64,000 bases of DNA, taken from Roseicyclus amphidinii (lineage in GTDB: Bacteria; Pseudomonadota; Alphaproteobacteria; Rhodobacterales; Rhodobacteraceae). A program made the translations under genes and the position numbers. Below, piece after piece: positions 55,581-64,000 of this stretch (the first letter of the stretch is position 1; the number at the start of each line of letters is the position of its first letter). The notes below the pieces were generated by a model. The model saw only the letters and a program-made list of their open reading frames with translations. It was not told where the DNA came from and made no database searches. The DNA is taken from positions 1 to 64,000 of the forward strand of contig NZ_JASJOE010000007.1 in the NCBI RefSeq assembly GCF_030163755.1, in the 5' to 3' direction.

Positions 55581-56996
55581 TTATGTCGCAGAGGCTGTCG
55601 GCAAGTGCCCGGTCCGGTCGTGGTCCGCGCCGCGCTCGCGCAGAAGATGCGCAACCGATGCGGCGTAGAACTCCACGAGGTCGAGGCCGCTGTCGGGCAG
55701 GGTCAGCCGGTCGCCTTCCCGCGCCACAAGGCGGCGCTCGATCAGGGCGCGCAGGCCCGCCTCGACGGTATAGGCGATGTCGTCGCGCGGAATGTGGATC
55801 GTGACGCCGCGCGCTCCCGCTTCGGCGATCCGGCGGCGCAGAAGCGCCTCGATCGCCACGACCGAGCGCCCCCCCTCGGCAAGCGCATGGGCCACCAGCG
55901 GCACGGGTGTGACCGGCATGACATCGGCGATGCGGCCCATCAGTTCGGCGGCCAGCGCGCGGGTGGGGTCTTCGTGCCCTTCGGCCAGGAACCCGCCCAG
56001 GTCGAGCGGGTCGCCGAAGCTGACGGCGGCATAACCGTAGCGGTGGAACCGGCCCGTCAGCCGCAGCCAGAGCTGCCGGCGCAGGTAGCGGTAGATCGGC
56101 CTGAGCGAAAAGCGGAAGCGGCGCGTGCCCTTCTGGTGGGCGTCCAGAAGGTTGCGGTCCTCCATAACGCGGTCATAGTTGATCGCCACGGGCACGAAGA
56201 CCACGTCCCGCGACCGCCCCGGCCGGAATCCGTCGAGGATATAGGAGAACAGGCCGAGCTTGGGCCGGCCCAGTTGCCCTGTGCGGCTGAGGCCGCCTTC
56301 GGGAAACACGGCCTGCGTCACGCCCGCCTCGGTCGCCATCTGCACGTAGCGGGCCAGCACCTTGCGGTAGAGCGCGTTGTTGTGGCGGCGGCGGATGAAA
56401 TAGCCGCCCATCGCGCGCACGAGTTGCCTGAGCGGCCAGACCCGCGCCCATTCACCCACCGCATAGGCCAGCGCCGAGCGTTCGGCGACCAGCCAGGTGA
56501 CCAGCACGTAATCCATGTTCGAGCGGTGGTTCATCACGAAGATGACGGTGGCGTCTTCGGGGATCGCCTCGAGCGCGGGATCGTTGGCGCGGGCCAGCCG
56601 CACGCGGTAGAGCGACTGGCTCAGGATGCGGGCGGCGCGGATGGCGAAGCCGAAATAGGTGAAGGCCGAGAACCCCGGAACGATCTCGCGGGCGTAGCGT
56701 TCGGCCTTCTGAAAGGCGACATCCTCGCGGATGCGGTTGTCGCGGGCGTGGTCGGCGATGGCCTGCGCAACCTCGGGATCGTAGATCAGGCGGCGGATCG
56801 TATCGGTGCGCCGCGCCAGCTTGAAGGGCTGGATCGGGCGCTTGAGCCGCTTGTTCAGCTCGTCCACCGCCCGTTCGAGGCGACGGCGCAGGAACCAGCG
56901 CACCGAGGGAAACAGGAAATGCGACGCGAAGGTCACCCCCGCGAAGAGCAGGATCAGCGCGAAAAGCCACAGCGGCAGGGTAACAGGGGCAGTCAT
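55581..56996 (-). CDS. Glycerol-3-phosphate acyltransferase-like protein (PlsB family)
   Basis: A 471-residue acyltransferase. An N-terminal membrane helix (LPLWLFALILLFAGVTFASHFLF) is followed by a helical region and the acyltransferase core: FVMNHRSNMDYVL (HX4D catalytic motif), AVGEWARVWPLRQLVRAMGGYFIRRRHNN, FPEGGLSRTG (glycerol phosphate site) and FVPVAINYDRVMEDRN (motif IV). Pattern and size fit the PlsB-type G3P acyltransferase of bacteria, shorter than E. coli PlsB. It makes lysophosphatidate, or a related acyl ester, at the membrane. Confidence 0.85.
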   Translation of the reverse strand: MTAPVTLPLWLFALILLFAGVTFASHFLFPSVRWFLRRRLERAVDELNKRLKRPIQPFKLARRTDTIRRLIYDPEVAQAIADHARDNRIREDVAFQKAERYAREIVPGFSAFTYFGFAIRAARILSQSLYRVRLARANDPALEAIPEDATVIFVMNHRSNMDYVLVTWLVAERSALAYAVGEWARVWPLRQLVRAMGGYFIRRRHNNALYRKVLARYVQMATEAGVTQAVFPEGGLSRTGQLGRPKLGLFSYILDGFRPGRSRDVVFVPVAINYDRVMEDRNLLDAHQKGTRRFRFSLRPIYRYLRRQLWLRLTGRFHRYGYAAVSFGDPLDLGGFLAEGHEDPTRALAAELMGRIADVMPVTPVPLVAHALAEGGRSVVAIEALLRRRIAEAGARGVTIHIPRDDIAYTVEAGLRALIERRLVAREGDRLTLPDSGLDLVEFYAASVAHLLRERGADHDRTGHLPTASAT

Positions 56997-57055
56997 GACT
57001 GGCGGAACGTCGCAGGTTTGCGGCGCAGGGGCAATGCGGCAGGGCGGGTCAGGGA

Positions 57056-57601
57056 TCAGGACATCCCGAGGCTGCAGGGCAGGGCACGCAGCCGCGAAAT
57101 GCCGAGCGCGCCGCGTTCGGGCGCGGTCAGGCGCAGGGCCGCGAAGCGGCTGGCGAACCCGTCCGCGCTGAAGGCCTGCCGGGTGTTGCCGCCCGCGGGA
57201 AACCTGATCTCGCGCTCGATCAGGTCGCCGTCCCTGTCGATGAAGTCGAAAGCGACTTCGACACTGTTGCGAACGCCCCCCACGTCAAGCATCACGACCA
57301 CTGCCACGACGCAGATGTCTTCGTCGAACAGAACGGCGAGCGTGCTGTGCCCCTCGGGCGGAGCGGGCAGGGTCGGGACAAGCAGCCCCCGGGCGTCGAG
57401 CCCGACGTTGCCCGCGATGACGAGGTCGCGCAGGCGGAAACTGCCGTCGCCGTTGCTGCGCGCCATGTAGGGGCCTTCAGCCCGGATCGCGTGGGCCGGA
57501 TCGACATGTTGATAATTGCTTTCCGTCACGCCCTGCGCGGATGCGATAATCGGCATGAACAAGGAAAGCAGAAGGGCGATGTCGCTGACGCGCTTGAACA
57601 T
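57056..57601 (-). CDS. Secreted hypothetical protein
   Basis: A 181-residue exported protein. MFKRVSDIALLLSLFMPIIASAQ is a signal peptide; the mature part starts GVTESNYQHVDP and is beta-rich (LRDLVIAGNVGLDARGLLVPT, DICVVAVVVMLDV, VEVAFDFIDRDGDLIEREI). Two Cys (in DICVV and LPCSLG) may pair. I do not recognise the family. GGAG six bases before the ATG at 57601 favours it over 57616. It diverges from the MFS gene. Confidence 0.75.
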   Translation of the reverse strand: MFKRVSDIALLLSLFMPIIASAQGVTESNYQHVDPAHAIRAEGPYMARSNGDGSFRLRDLVIAGNVGLDARGLLVPTLPAPPEGHSTLAVLFDEDICVVAVVVMLDVGGVRNSVEVAFDFIDRDGDLIEREIRFPAGGNTRQAFSADGFASRFAALRLTAPERGALGISRLRALPCSLGMS

Positions 57602-57794
57602 GCAACACTCCGACATCGGCAACCGTTGGTCATGACGCTGACGGCATGGCCGACGAGCATAGCCGGCAAGGCGCGAAACTCGATACTCCGCGCGTCGCAA
57701 ATCGCATCCGATGCGGCGTTGCAGCAAATGCGCTGCGGCGCAGCGTGTGGGACAGGTGGGAGACCGCGAGACCGCGAGACAAGGAGCAGTCGCC

Positions 57795-59099
57795 ATGCTG
57801 AACGTGCTGTCCGGTGTCTGGGCCCTGATGCTCGGGATCATCCTGATCATGCTGGGCAACGGCATGCATTTCACCCTGATCGGCCTGCGCGGCGGGATCG
57901 AGGGCTTCTCGGCCGCGGAACTGGCGGTCGTGACCTCGGGCTATTTCCTCGGCTTCCTGTCGGGCGCCCGGCTCACGCCCGGCCTGATCCAGCGCGTCGG
58001 CCATGTCCGCGTCTTCGCGGCGCTGGGCAGTTTCATGTCGGCGGGCCTGATCGCCTTTACCCTCCTGTCCGAGCCATGGGCCTGGACGATCCTTCGCGTG
58101 CTGATCGGCTTCTGCATGTCGGGCATCTATGTTGTCGCCGAAAGCTGGCTCAACAACGCCTCGACCAACGAGACGCGCGGCAAGGTCCTGTCGGCCTACA
58201 TGATCGCGCAGACGCTGGGCATCATCGGGGCGCAGGGCCTGCTGACGCTCGGCGATGCCGCGAACTCGGCGCTCTTCATCGGGGCGTCCATTCTCGTCTC
58301 GATCTCCTTCGCGCCGATACTTTTGTCGGTGACACCGGCCCCAGCGGTCGAGGTGGCGCGCCCGATGTCGCTGATCGCGCTCTTCCGCGGCTCGCCGCTG
58401 GGGACGGTGGGCATCTTCATGCTGGGCGGGGTCTATGCCACGCAATCGGGGATGGGGGCCGTCTTCGGCAGCGAGATCGCGCTGTCGCCGTCCGAGATCG
58501 CGCTCTTCGTGGCGATGCTGTTCGCAGGGGCCTTGATCTTCCAATACCCGATCGGCTGGCTGTCGGACCGGCTGGACCGGCGGCAGGTCATCTTCGGCAC
58601 GGCGGTGATGGGGGCGGCGGCCTGCGGGTTGGGCTGGCTGGCGGGAAGCGGCGCGGGCTGGCTCGAGGGTCTCGGCCTCTGGCCGCTGATGGGGGCGGCG
58701 CTGCTGGCGGGGGGCATGACCACGCCGCTCTATGCGCTGCTGCTGGCCTACACCAACGACTTCCTGCCGACCGAGGACATGGCGGCGGCCTCGGGCGGGC
58801 TGGTCTTCACCTTCGGGCTGGGTGCGATCCTCGGGCCGCTTGCGACGGGCTGGGCGATGAACGCCTTCGGGGCCTATGCCTTCTGGCTGGTGCTGGCCGC
58901 CACCTTCGCGGCGATGGCGCTTTACGCGCTTTACCGCATGACGCAGCGCCCCGCCGTGACGATGACCGAAGAGACCGACAGCTACCTCGGCGTCCTGCCC
59001 ACGGCGACGGTCGTTGCGGTGGAGGCGGCGGGCGTCTGGGCCGCCGAACAGGCCGAGGCGGAGCGCGCCGAGGACGAGGCCGAAGCCCAGCCTGCCTGA
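57795..59099 (+). CDS. MFS transporter (YcaD-like)
   Basis: A 434-residue membrane protein with about 12 hydrophobic helices. GFLSGARLTPGLIQRVGHVRVFA (the MFS loop 2-3 motif variant), YVVAESWLNNASTNETRGKVLSAYM and GWLSDRLDRRQVIF place it near the YcaD/CsbX group of small-molecule exporters. A charged Ala/Glu-rich tail (AEQAEAERAEDEAEAQ) ends the protein. AAGGAG precedes the ATG at 57795. Substrate unknown. Confidence 0.88.
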   Translation: MLNVLSGVWALMLGIILIMLGNGMHFTLIGLRGGIEGFSAAELAVVTSGYFLGFLSGARLTPGLIQRVGHVRVFAALGSFMSAGLIAFTLLSEPWAWTILRVLIGFCMSGIYVVAESWLNNASTNETRGKVLSAYMIAQTLGIIGAQGLLTLGDAANSALFIGASILVSISFAPILLSVTPAPAVEVARPMSLIALFRGSPLGTVGIFMLGGVYATQSGMGAVFGSEIALSPSEIALFVAMLFAGALIFQYPIGWLSDRLDRRQVIFGTAVMGAAACGLGWLAGSGAGWLEGLGLWPLMGAALLAGGMTTPLYALLLAYTNDFLPTEDMAAASGGLVFTFGLGAILGPLATGWAMNAFGAYAFWLVLAATFAAMALYALYRMTQRPAVTMTEETDSYLGVLPTATVVAVEAAGVWAAEQAEAERAEDEAEAQPA

Positions 59100-59103
59100 G
59101 CGG

Positions 59104-59514
59104 TCAGAGCGTCATGTGCCGCGCCCGTGCGCCGCGTTCGATGGCGGCGGCATGCAGGCGGTCGATGTCGAGCGTGTGGCGCAACTCCTCGAGGAAGCGC
59201 AGCTCGCTTTGCGCCAGCGTGCCGTCGGCGGCGGCCACGTCGCAGCAGATCGCGTAGGCCGTCTCGAACAGCTTTTCGGGCAGCGCCTCGGTCACCAGGC
59301 CAAAGAGCGCGTCCAGGCCGTCCTCTTCCTCGAAGAGGTCGAAGACCGTGGTGGCGACCTGCCGCATCCGGTCGGCATCGTAATCGCCGAAGACGGGCAG
59401 GTGGTTCACGATCTGCTCGATCTTCACAAGCTCCGCGGTGCGGATCGCCTCGTCAGACACGGAGACGGCCACCATCACGGCGACGAGGGCATCCTGCGGG
59501 CTGATCTCGGACAT
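59104..59514 (-). CDS. TerB family tellurite resistance-like protein
   Basis: A 136-residue all-helical protein. The pattern SPQDALVAVMVAVSVSDEAIRTAELVKIEQIVNHL and CCDVAAADGTLAQSELRFLEELRHTLDID is TerB: acidic SD/AAADG turns that bind metal. Function in cells without a ter operon is not established. Tail to tail with the MFS gene (4 bp) and divergent from lysK. Confidence 0.88.
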   Translation of the reverse strand: MSEISPQDALVAVMVAVSVSDEAIRTAELVKIEQIVNHLPVFGDYDADRMRQVATTVFDLFEEEDGLDALFGLVTEALPEKLFETAYAICCDVAAADGTLAQSELRFLEELRHTLDIDRLHAAAIERGARARHMTL

Positions 59515-59624
59515 GGGCGTGCTCCTTCGGCGGTTGCGGGGTATTTATTGACCTTGCCGCGCCCGCACAATAGGGCGAGGGCGCGCGGGCAATCGGGCCC
59601 GCCTTCGATACGGGACCGACAGCG

Positions 59625-61271
59625 ATGACCACCCTCCGCGATGCCGCGATGACCTCCAAGGCCTGGCCCTTCGAAGAGGCGCGGGCGGTGTTGAAACGCT
59701 ATGAAAACGCGCCGCCGGAGAAGGGGTATGTCCTGTTCGAGACAGGCTATGGCCCCTCGGGCCTGCCGCATATCGGGACCTTCGGCGAAGTTCTGCGCAC
59801 GACGATGATCCGGCGCGCCTTCGAGGTGATCTCGGACATCCCGACGCGGCTGATCTGTTTCTCGGACGACCTGGACGGGATGCGCAAGGTGCCCGGCAAC
59901 GTCCCCAACCAGGACGAGCTGCGCACGCATCTGCAAAAGCCGCTGACCAGCGTGCCCGACCCGTTCGGGGAATATGAGAGCTTCGGCCACCACAACAACG
60001 CGATGCTGCGCCGGTTCCTCGACACCTTCGGGTTCGAATACGAGTTCTACTCGGCCACCGAGTTCTACCGCACGGGCCAGTTCGACGAGGTGCTGAAGCG
60101 CGCCTGCGAACGCTATGACGCGATCATGAAGGTGATGCTGAAATCGCTCCGCGAGGAGCGGCAGCAGACCTATTCGATCTTCCTGCCGATCCACCCCGAG
60201 ACGGGGCGCGTTCTCTACGTTCCCATGAAGGAGGTGAACGCTGCCGACCACACGATCACCTTCGACGACGAGGACGGGCGCGAATGGACGCTGCCGGTGA
60301 CGGGCGGGAACGTGAAGCTGCAGTGGAAGCCCGATTTCGGCGCGCGCTGGGCCGCGCTGGGCGTCGATTTCGAGATGTATGGCAAGGATCACAGCACCAA
60401 CACGCCGATCTATGACGCGATCTGCGAGATCCTGGGTCAGCCCGCGCCGCATCACTTCACCTACGAGCTGTTCCTCGACGAGAACGGGCAGAAGATCTCC
60501 AAGTCGTCGGGCAACGGCATCTCGATCGACGAATGGTTGAGCTACGCCTCGACCGAGAGCCTGTCGTATTTCATGTTCGGCAAGCCCAAGACCGCCAAGC
60601 GGCTCTACTTCGATGTCATTCCCAAGGCGGTGGACGAATACCACCAGCAGCTGCGCGCCTATCCGGGCCAGACCGTCGAGCAGCAACTGGCCAACCCGGT
60701 CTACCACATCCACAACGGCGACGTGCCCGAAAGCACGATGGTGGTGCCCTTTGCGATGCTGCTCAACCTCGCCAGCGTGTCCGGCGCCGAGGAGAAGGAG
60801 AAGCTCTGGGGCTTCATCCGCCGCTACGCGCCCGAGGCTTCGCCCGAGGGGAACCCCGATCTCGACCAGGCGGCGGGCTTTGCCATCCGGTATTATCACG
60901 ATTTCGTGAAGCCCACGCGGGTGTTCCGGCTGCCGACCGAGCAGGAGGCGGCGGCGATGCGCGAGCTTCACGACTGCCTTGGCGATGCGGACAAGGCGCT
61001 CGATGTCATCGCGCGCAAGAACGCGCAGGAGGGGGGCGAGGCCGATCTTCCGGCGGTCGACTGGCAGGATGACGAATTCCTGCAATCCATCGTCTTCGCC
61101 ATCGGAAAGACCCACGGTTTCGAGCCGTTGCGCGCGTGGTTCTCGGGGCTTTACGAGGTGCTTCTGGGGGCAAGCCAGGGCCCGCGTTTCGGCGGGTTCA
61201 TCGCGCTTTACGGCATCGAGGAGACCCGCGCCCTGATCGCGCAGGGGCTGGCGGGCGAACTGGCCGCCTGA
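59625..61271 (+). CDS. lysK: Class I lysyl-tRNA synthetase
   Basis: A 548-residue class I LysRS, the form used by archaea and many alphaproteobacteria in place of the common class II enzyme. [16 protein letters not shown] has the HIGH motif (PHIG), [16 protein letters not shown] follows in the catalytic fold, and [22 protein letters not shown] carries KMSKS as KISKS. The C-terminal part is the helical anticodon region. Two starts fit (59625 and 59649); the first is usual for the family. It diverges from the TerB gene. Confidence 0.96.
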   Translation: MTTLRDAAMTSKAWPFEEARAVLKRYENAPPEKGYVLFETGYGPSGLPHIGTFGEVLRTTMIRRAFEVISDIPTRLICFSDDLDGMRKVPGNVPNQDELRTHLQKPLTSVPDPFGEYESFGHHNNAMLRRFLDTFGFEYEFYSATEFYRTGQFDEVLKRACERYDAIMKVMLKSLREERQQTYSIFLPIHPETGRVLYVPMKEVNAADHTITFDDEDGREWTLPVTGGNVKLQWKPDFGARWAALGVDFEMYGKDHSTNTPIYDAICEILGQPAPHHFTYELFLDENGQKISKSSGNGISIDEWLSYASTESLSYFMFGKPKTAKRLYFDVIPKAVDEYHQQLRAYPGQTVEQQLANPVYHIHNGDVPESTMVVPFAMLLNLASVSGAEEKEKLWGFIRRYAPEASPEGNPDLDQAAGFAIRYYHDFVKPTRVFRLPTEQEAAAMRELHDCLGDADKALDVIARKNAQEGGEADLPAVDWQDDEFLQSIVFAIGKTHGFEPLRAWFSGLYEVLLGASQGPRFGGFIALYGIEETRALIAQGLAGELAA

Positions 61272-61409
61272 AGCGGGGTGGGGCACGCCCGCGCGCCTTT
61301 CGGCGCCGTGTGCAGGCGTGCCCGACCTGTGACGGGTCCGGCACGGGCGTGAAACCTTGGGCCGGCGCGCTACGTGCCTTCGGGCAGATCACCGACCCGG
61401 AGGCCCACC

Positions 61410-61826
61410 ATGCTGCGCATCCTGCTTGCCGCCCTTGCCCTGACCTTCGCCGCCCTCACCGCCGGGGCGCAGGAGGTCGTCGCCCCCAACCCCGACATCG
61501 AGGCCACGATCCAGGGCCAGTTCGACGCCTTCCGCGCGGGCGACGTGGCCGAGGCCTGGACCTATGCCAGCCCCAACATCCAGGGCCTGTTCCGCACCGA
61601 GGAGAATTTCGCCCGCATGGTCGAACAGGGCTACCCGATGGTCTGGGCCCCCGGCGAGGTCGATTTCATCGACCTGCAAAGCCTGGGCGGGCTGCTGGTG
61701 CAGCGGGTGCAGGTGATCGACGCGCAGGGCAACGCCCATTACCTCGGTTACGCCATGGTCGAGACCGATGCCGGGTGGCGGATCAACGGGGTTCAGGTGC
61801 TGCGCGCGCCCGATCTGGGCGTCTGA
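61410..61826 (+). CDS. DUF4864 secreted protein
   Basis: A 138-residue exported protein with a signal peptide (MLRILLAALALTFAALTAGAQ). The mature domain (DIEATIQGQFDAFRAGDVAEAWTYASPNIQGLF, FARMVEQGYPMVW, GYAMVETDAGWRINGVQVL) matches the NTF2-like DUF4864 pattern, here called by inspection. No enzymatic residues are evident. GGAGG lies before the ATG. Confidence 0.82.
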   Translation: MLRILLAALALTFAALTAGAQEVVAPNPDIEATIQGQFDAFRAGDVAEAWTYASPNIQGLFRTEENFARMVEQGYPMVWAPGEVDFIDLQSLGGLLVQRVQVIDAQGNAHYLGYAMVETDAGWRINGVQVLRAPDLGV

Positions 61827-61946
61827 TCCCGGCGATCCGCCCGCTGGCCGACCCCGCGTTAACCCGGTGTTAACCCCTGTAGGCTAGAACCGGTGCGACC
61901 TTCGGTTGCAAACCGGCCGGGGTGCTTCTTCAGACATTGCTTTCAA

Positions 61947-61980
61947 CAACCGAGGGGTCCGTGACAGGGCGCCTCGGTTG
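61947..61980 (+). terminator. Hairpin after the DUF4864 gene
   Basis: CAACCGAGG (61947-61955) pairs with CCTCGGTTG (61972-61980), followed by CCCTTGTT. It lies in the 217 bp gap before the pectate-lyase-like gene and is probably the terminator of the upstream gene. The gap also has GTTAACCCGGTGTTAACCCC at 61859-61878. Confidence 0.6.
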
Positions 61981-62043
61981 CCCTTGTTCCGGCCCGGCAA
62001 CATGAGCGCGCGCGGGTGCCTCCGGCGCGGAAAGGGGTATGAC

Positions 62044-64000
62044 ATGAACCAGGTGATCACCGACGGTCTGGTGCTGATGCCGCCGCCGTTTTCGGACGGT
62101 CTGGGCGTCTGGTCGCGGCAGGACGGCACGCCGGGCAGCGACACATGGGCCAGTGCGGCCAATGCCGGGCTTGTCGCGGCGGATGCGGATTTCGGCAGCT
62201 GCCTCGAGATCCTGAAGACCGAGGGCACGACGCGCCTGCGCTACATGGGCCAGACGCCGATCGTGCCGGGCCTTTACCTGCGGGTCTCGGCGCGGGTGAA
62301 GGTGCTGTCGGGCAACCTGCCGACGGTGCGCATCGCGGCCTTCGCGGCCAATGCTGCTGGACAGAACCTCGGCGGCGTGGTGCAGACCGGGCCCGCGATC
62401 ACGCTGACCGCCTATGGCGAGGTGGTGACCGTCTCGGCGATCATCGGCACCGGCGCGCGGGGGGGCGTGACGATGCCCTGGGGCACCGGGGCGGCTTACG
62501 GGCACATGGGCCTCGACCTGACGGGCCCCAACGGCGGCCAGGTCCGCATCGAGAGCATCGCGGTCGAGGATGTCACCAGCGCCTTCCTGCGCAAGCTGAT
62601 GGATTGGGTCGACGTCAAGGATTTCGGCGCGGTGGGCGATGGCGTCACCGACGACCGCGCGGCATTCGTCGCCGCCGACCAGGCCGCCGCCGGGCGCGAG
62701 GTCATGGTGCCCGCGGGCAATTACTTCATCGGCTCCAGCCTGACGATGCTCAACCCCGTCCGTTTCGAGGGGCGGCTGGTGATGCCCGAGGACGCCCGCC
62801 TTGCGTTGAACGCGACGTTCGACCTCAAGGGCTATTCCGAAGCCTTCGGCGACGAGGTGACGGGCCTGAAGAAGGGCATCCAGCAACTGTTCAACCAATC
62901 CGATCACGAGGGGTTCGACCTGTGCGGGCGGCGCGTGATCCTCGATGCGCCGATCGACGTGCAGGCGGTCGTCGGCAACCGCAACACCTATGCCAACCGC
63001 CGTGTGCTCAGGAACGGGCAACTGGCGGCGGGTTCCTCGACCGCATGGAACGACGAGGTGCATACCCGGACCGGCACGTGGTCGGCCTCGGACCCGCGGC
63101 GGATCACCGGCCTGTCGAACGTGGCGAGCATTCCGCTGGGTGCGCTCGTCACCGCGGGGCAAGGCGTCGGGCGCGAGATCTACGTCACCTCCAAGGACGT
63201 GGCGGGCGGGCGCGTGACGCTCTCGGGCGCGCTGCACGGGGCACCGGTGACCCAAGCCTACACCTTTACCCGGTTCCAGTATCTGCTCGATTTCATCGGC
63301 TGGCAGAACCTGCAACGCTTCGTGATCTCGGATATCGAGTTTCTCTGCGCGGGCACCTGTTCGGGCCTCAACCTGCCGCTGGACGGGCTGGTGTTCCAGA
63401 TCCAGGACTGTTTCTTCACCGGCCCCAAGGATCGCGCCATCACCTCGGCCGGCGAGGGGTGCCAGGGGATGCAGATCGATCGCTGCCAGTTCCTGTCCAA
63501 CGAGCAGGGCACCGATGCGCCCCTGCGCACGACCATCGCCTTCAACTCCAACTGTTCCGACATCAAGGTCCGCGACAACCGCGCCGTGAAGTTCCGCCAT
63601 TTCGGCGTCATCGCGGGGACCGGCAACATCCTGTCGGGCAACCACTTCTTCCAGGGTGACGGGGTGACGGACGGGCCGCGGACGGCGGGGCTGGTGATCT
63701 GCGACAGCAATGCCAAGACCACGTTCGAAGGCAATTACGTCGACAATTGCTACATCGAATGGGGCAACGAGCGTGACCCGGAACCGGATTTCAACGGCGG
63801 GTTGTCGTTCCATGGCCTCAGCCTCGACGGCAACATCTTCTTCGCCACCGGCAGCGCGCCGTGGATGAATTTCATCCTGATCAAGCCCTATGGTTCGGGC
63901 CATTTCATCAACGGGCTGACGGTGACCGACAACCTGTTCAAGAAGACCAGCGGCCCGCAATTGCTGGCGGTGGAGGGGGTGGACACCACCTTTGCCACGC
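62044..64000 (+). CDS. Pectate-lyase-superfamily right-handed beta-helix protein, 3' end outside window
   Basis: At least 652 codons are visible and the frame is open at the window end. The first 180 residues form a beta-sandwich-like domain (MNQVITDGLVLMPPPFSDG, then GRLRYMGQTPIVPGLYLRVSARVKV-type text seen as TRLRYMGQTPIVPGLYLRVS). Then comes DWVDVKDFGAVGDGVTDDRAAF (about 196-217), the classic start of the Pectate_lyase_3/GH28-related beta-helix, with coils such as FQIQDCFFTGPKDRAITSAG and MQIDRCQFLSNEQG. No signal peptide. Members in this order are found near surface-glycan or phage-like genes; the role here (glycan cutting or binding) is inferred only. GGAAAGGGG precedes the ATG. Confidence 0.85.
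   Translation, partial: MNQVITDGLVLMPPPFSDGLGVWSRQDGTPGSDTWASAANAGLVAADADFGSCLEILKTEGTTRLRYMGQTPIVPGLYLRVSARVKVLSGNLPTVRIAAFAANAAGQNLGGVVQTGPAITLTAYGEVVTVSAIIGTGARGGVTMPWGTGAAYGHMGLDLTGPNGGQVRIESIAVEDVTSAFLRKLMDWVDVKDFGAVGDGVTDDRAAFVAADQAAAGREVMVPAGNYFIGSSLTMLNPVRFEGRLVMPEDARLALNATFDLKGYSEAFGDEVTGLKKGIQQLFNQSDHEGFDLCGRRVILDAPIDVQAVVGNRNTYANRRVLRNGQLAAGSSTAWNDEVHTRTGTWSASDPRRITGLSNVASIPLGALVTAGQGVGREIYVTSKDVAGGRVTLSGALHGAPVTQAYTFTRFQYLLDFIGWQNLQRFVISDIEFLCAGTCSGLNLPLDGLVFQIQDCFFTGPKDRAITSAGEGCQGMQIDRCQFLSNEQGTDAPLRTTIAFNSNCSDIKVRDNRAVKFRHFGVIAGTGNILSGNHFFQGDGVTDGPRTAGLVICDSNAKTTFEGNYVDNCYIEWGNERDPEPDFNGGLSFHGLSLDGNIFFATGSAPWMNFILIKPYGSGHFINGLTVTDNLFKKTSGPQLLAVEGVDTTFAT

Overview
This is a GC-rich chromosomal window that looks like an alphaproteobacterium of the Rhodobacterales (Roseobacter/Rhodobacter group). 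Supporting evidence: an SAM/SAH-type riboswitch in front of metK (a class known from Rhodobacterales), a class I lysyl-tRNA synthetase, a mitochondrial-type complex I accessory subunit, crotonyl-CoA carboxylase/reductase, a double-domain ALDH16 aldehyde dehydrogenase, and an FnrL-like operator. I see no prophage, transposase, CRISPR array, rRNA or tRNA. Genes are dense, most gaps are under 150 bp, and several convergent pairs overlap by a few bases.

Layout. 1-8.6 kb: amine oxidase tail, then the housekeeping run ybeY-corC-lnt-[riboswitch]-metK. An opposite-strand block (EEP phosphodiesterase, cardiolipin synthase-like PLD enzyme, site-2 protease) lies before trmB. 8.7-13.7 kb: class III aminotransferase, an unknown protein, an overlapping dioxygenase/esterase pair (mhqO/mhqD-like), and secreted and rhodanese-like proteins. 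13.7-17.7 kb: an AT-rich orphan gene between inverted repeats, uvrB, and an NDUFS4-like complex I subunit. 17.7-26.9 kb: DUF6880, GNAT, FAD oxidoreductase, ihfB-lapA-trpF, FkbM methyltransferase, quinone reductase, pth-DUF2332, DUF2237. 26.9-28.5 kb: a putative three-gene unit of two periplasmic PepSY-like proteins with long Asp-rich tails plus a membrane-bound LuxR-type regulator. 28.6-34.9 kb: trpB, ettA, nadD, EamA transporter, dacB. 35.0-39.7 kb: a phytase-type esterase behind a four-unit Pho-box-like array, and a divergent LysR/alcohol dehydrogenase pair with a dyad operator. 39.7-44.6 kb: orphan peptide-binding protein, sulfotransferase-like protein, M20 peptidase, small membrane proteins. 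44.6-48.9 kb: deoC-ALDH16 (deoxyribose breakdown) with three palindromes between the genes, and rpe. 49.0-50.4 kb: a 5'-nucleotidase split by one in-frame TGA. 50.5-53.1 kb: a pentahaem cytochrome c and a ferric-reductase-like flavoprotein diverging from an FnrL-type box. 53.2-64 kb: glycosyltransferase, ccr, glycerol-phosphate acyltransferase, MFS, TerB, lysK, DUF4864, and a pectate-lyase-like beta-helix protein cut by the window end.

The best candidates for new biology are the Asp-tail PepSY/LuxR unit, the FnrL-controlled cytochrome/flavoprotein pair, the palindrome cluster between deoC and ALDH16, and the AT-rich orphan bracketed by REP-like repeats. Functional statements rest on reading the translated proteins and recalled family motifs. 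No database search was run.
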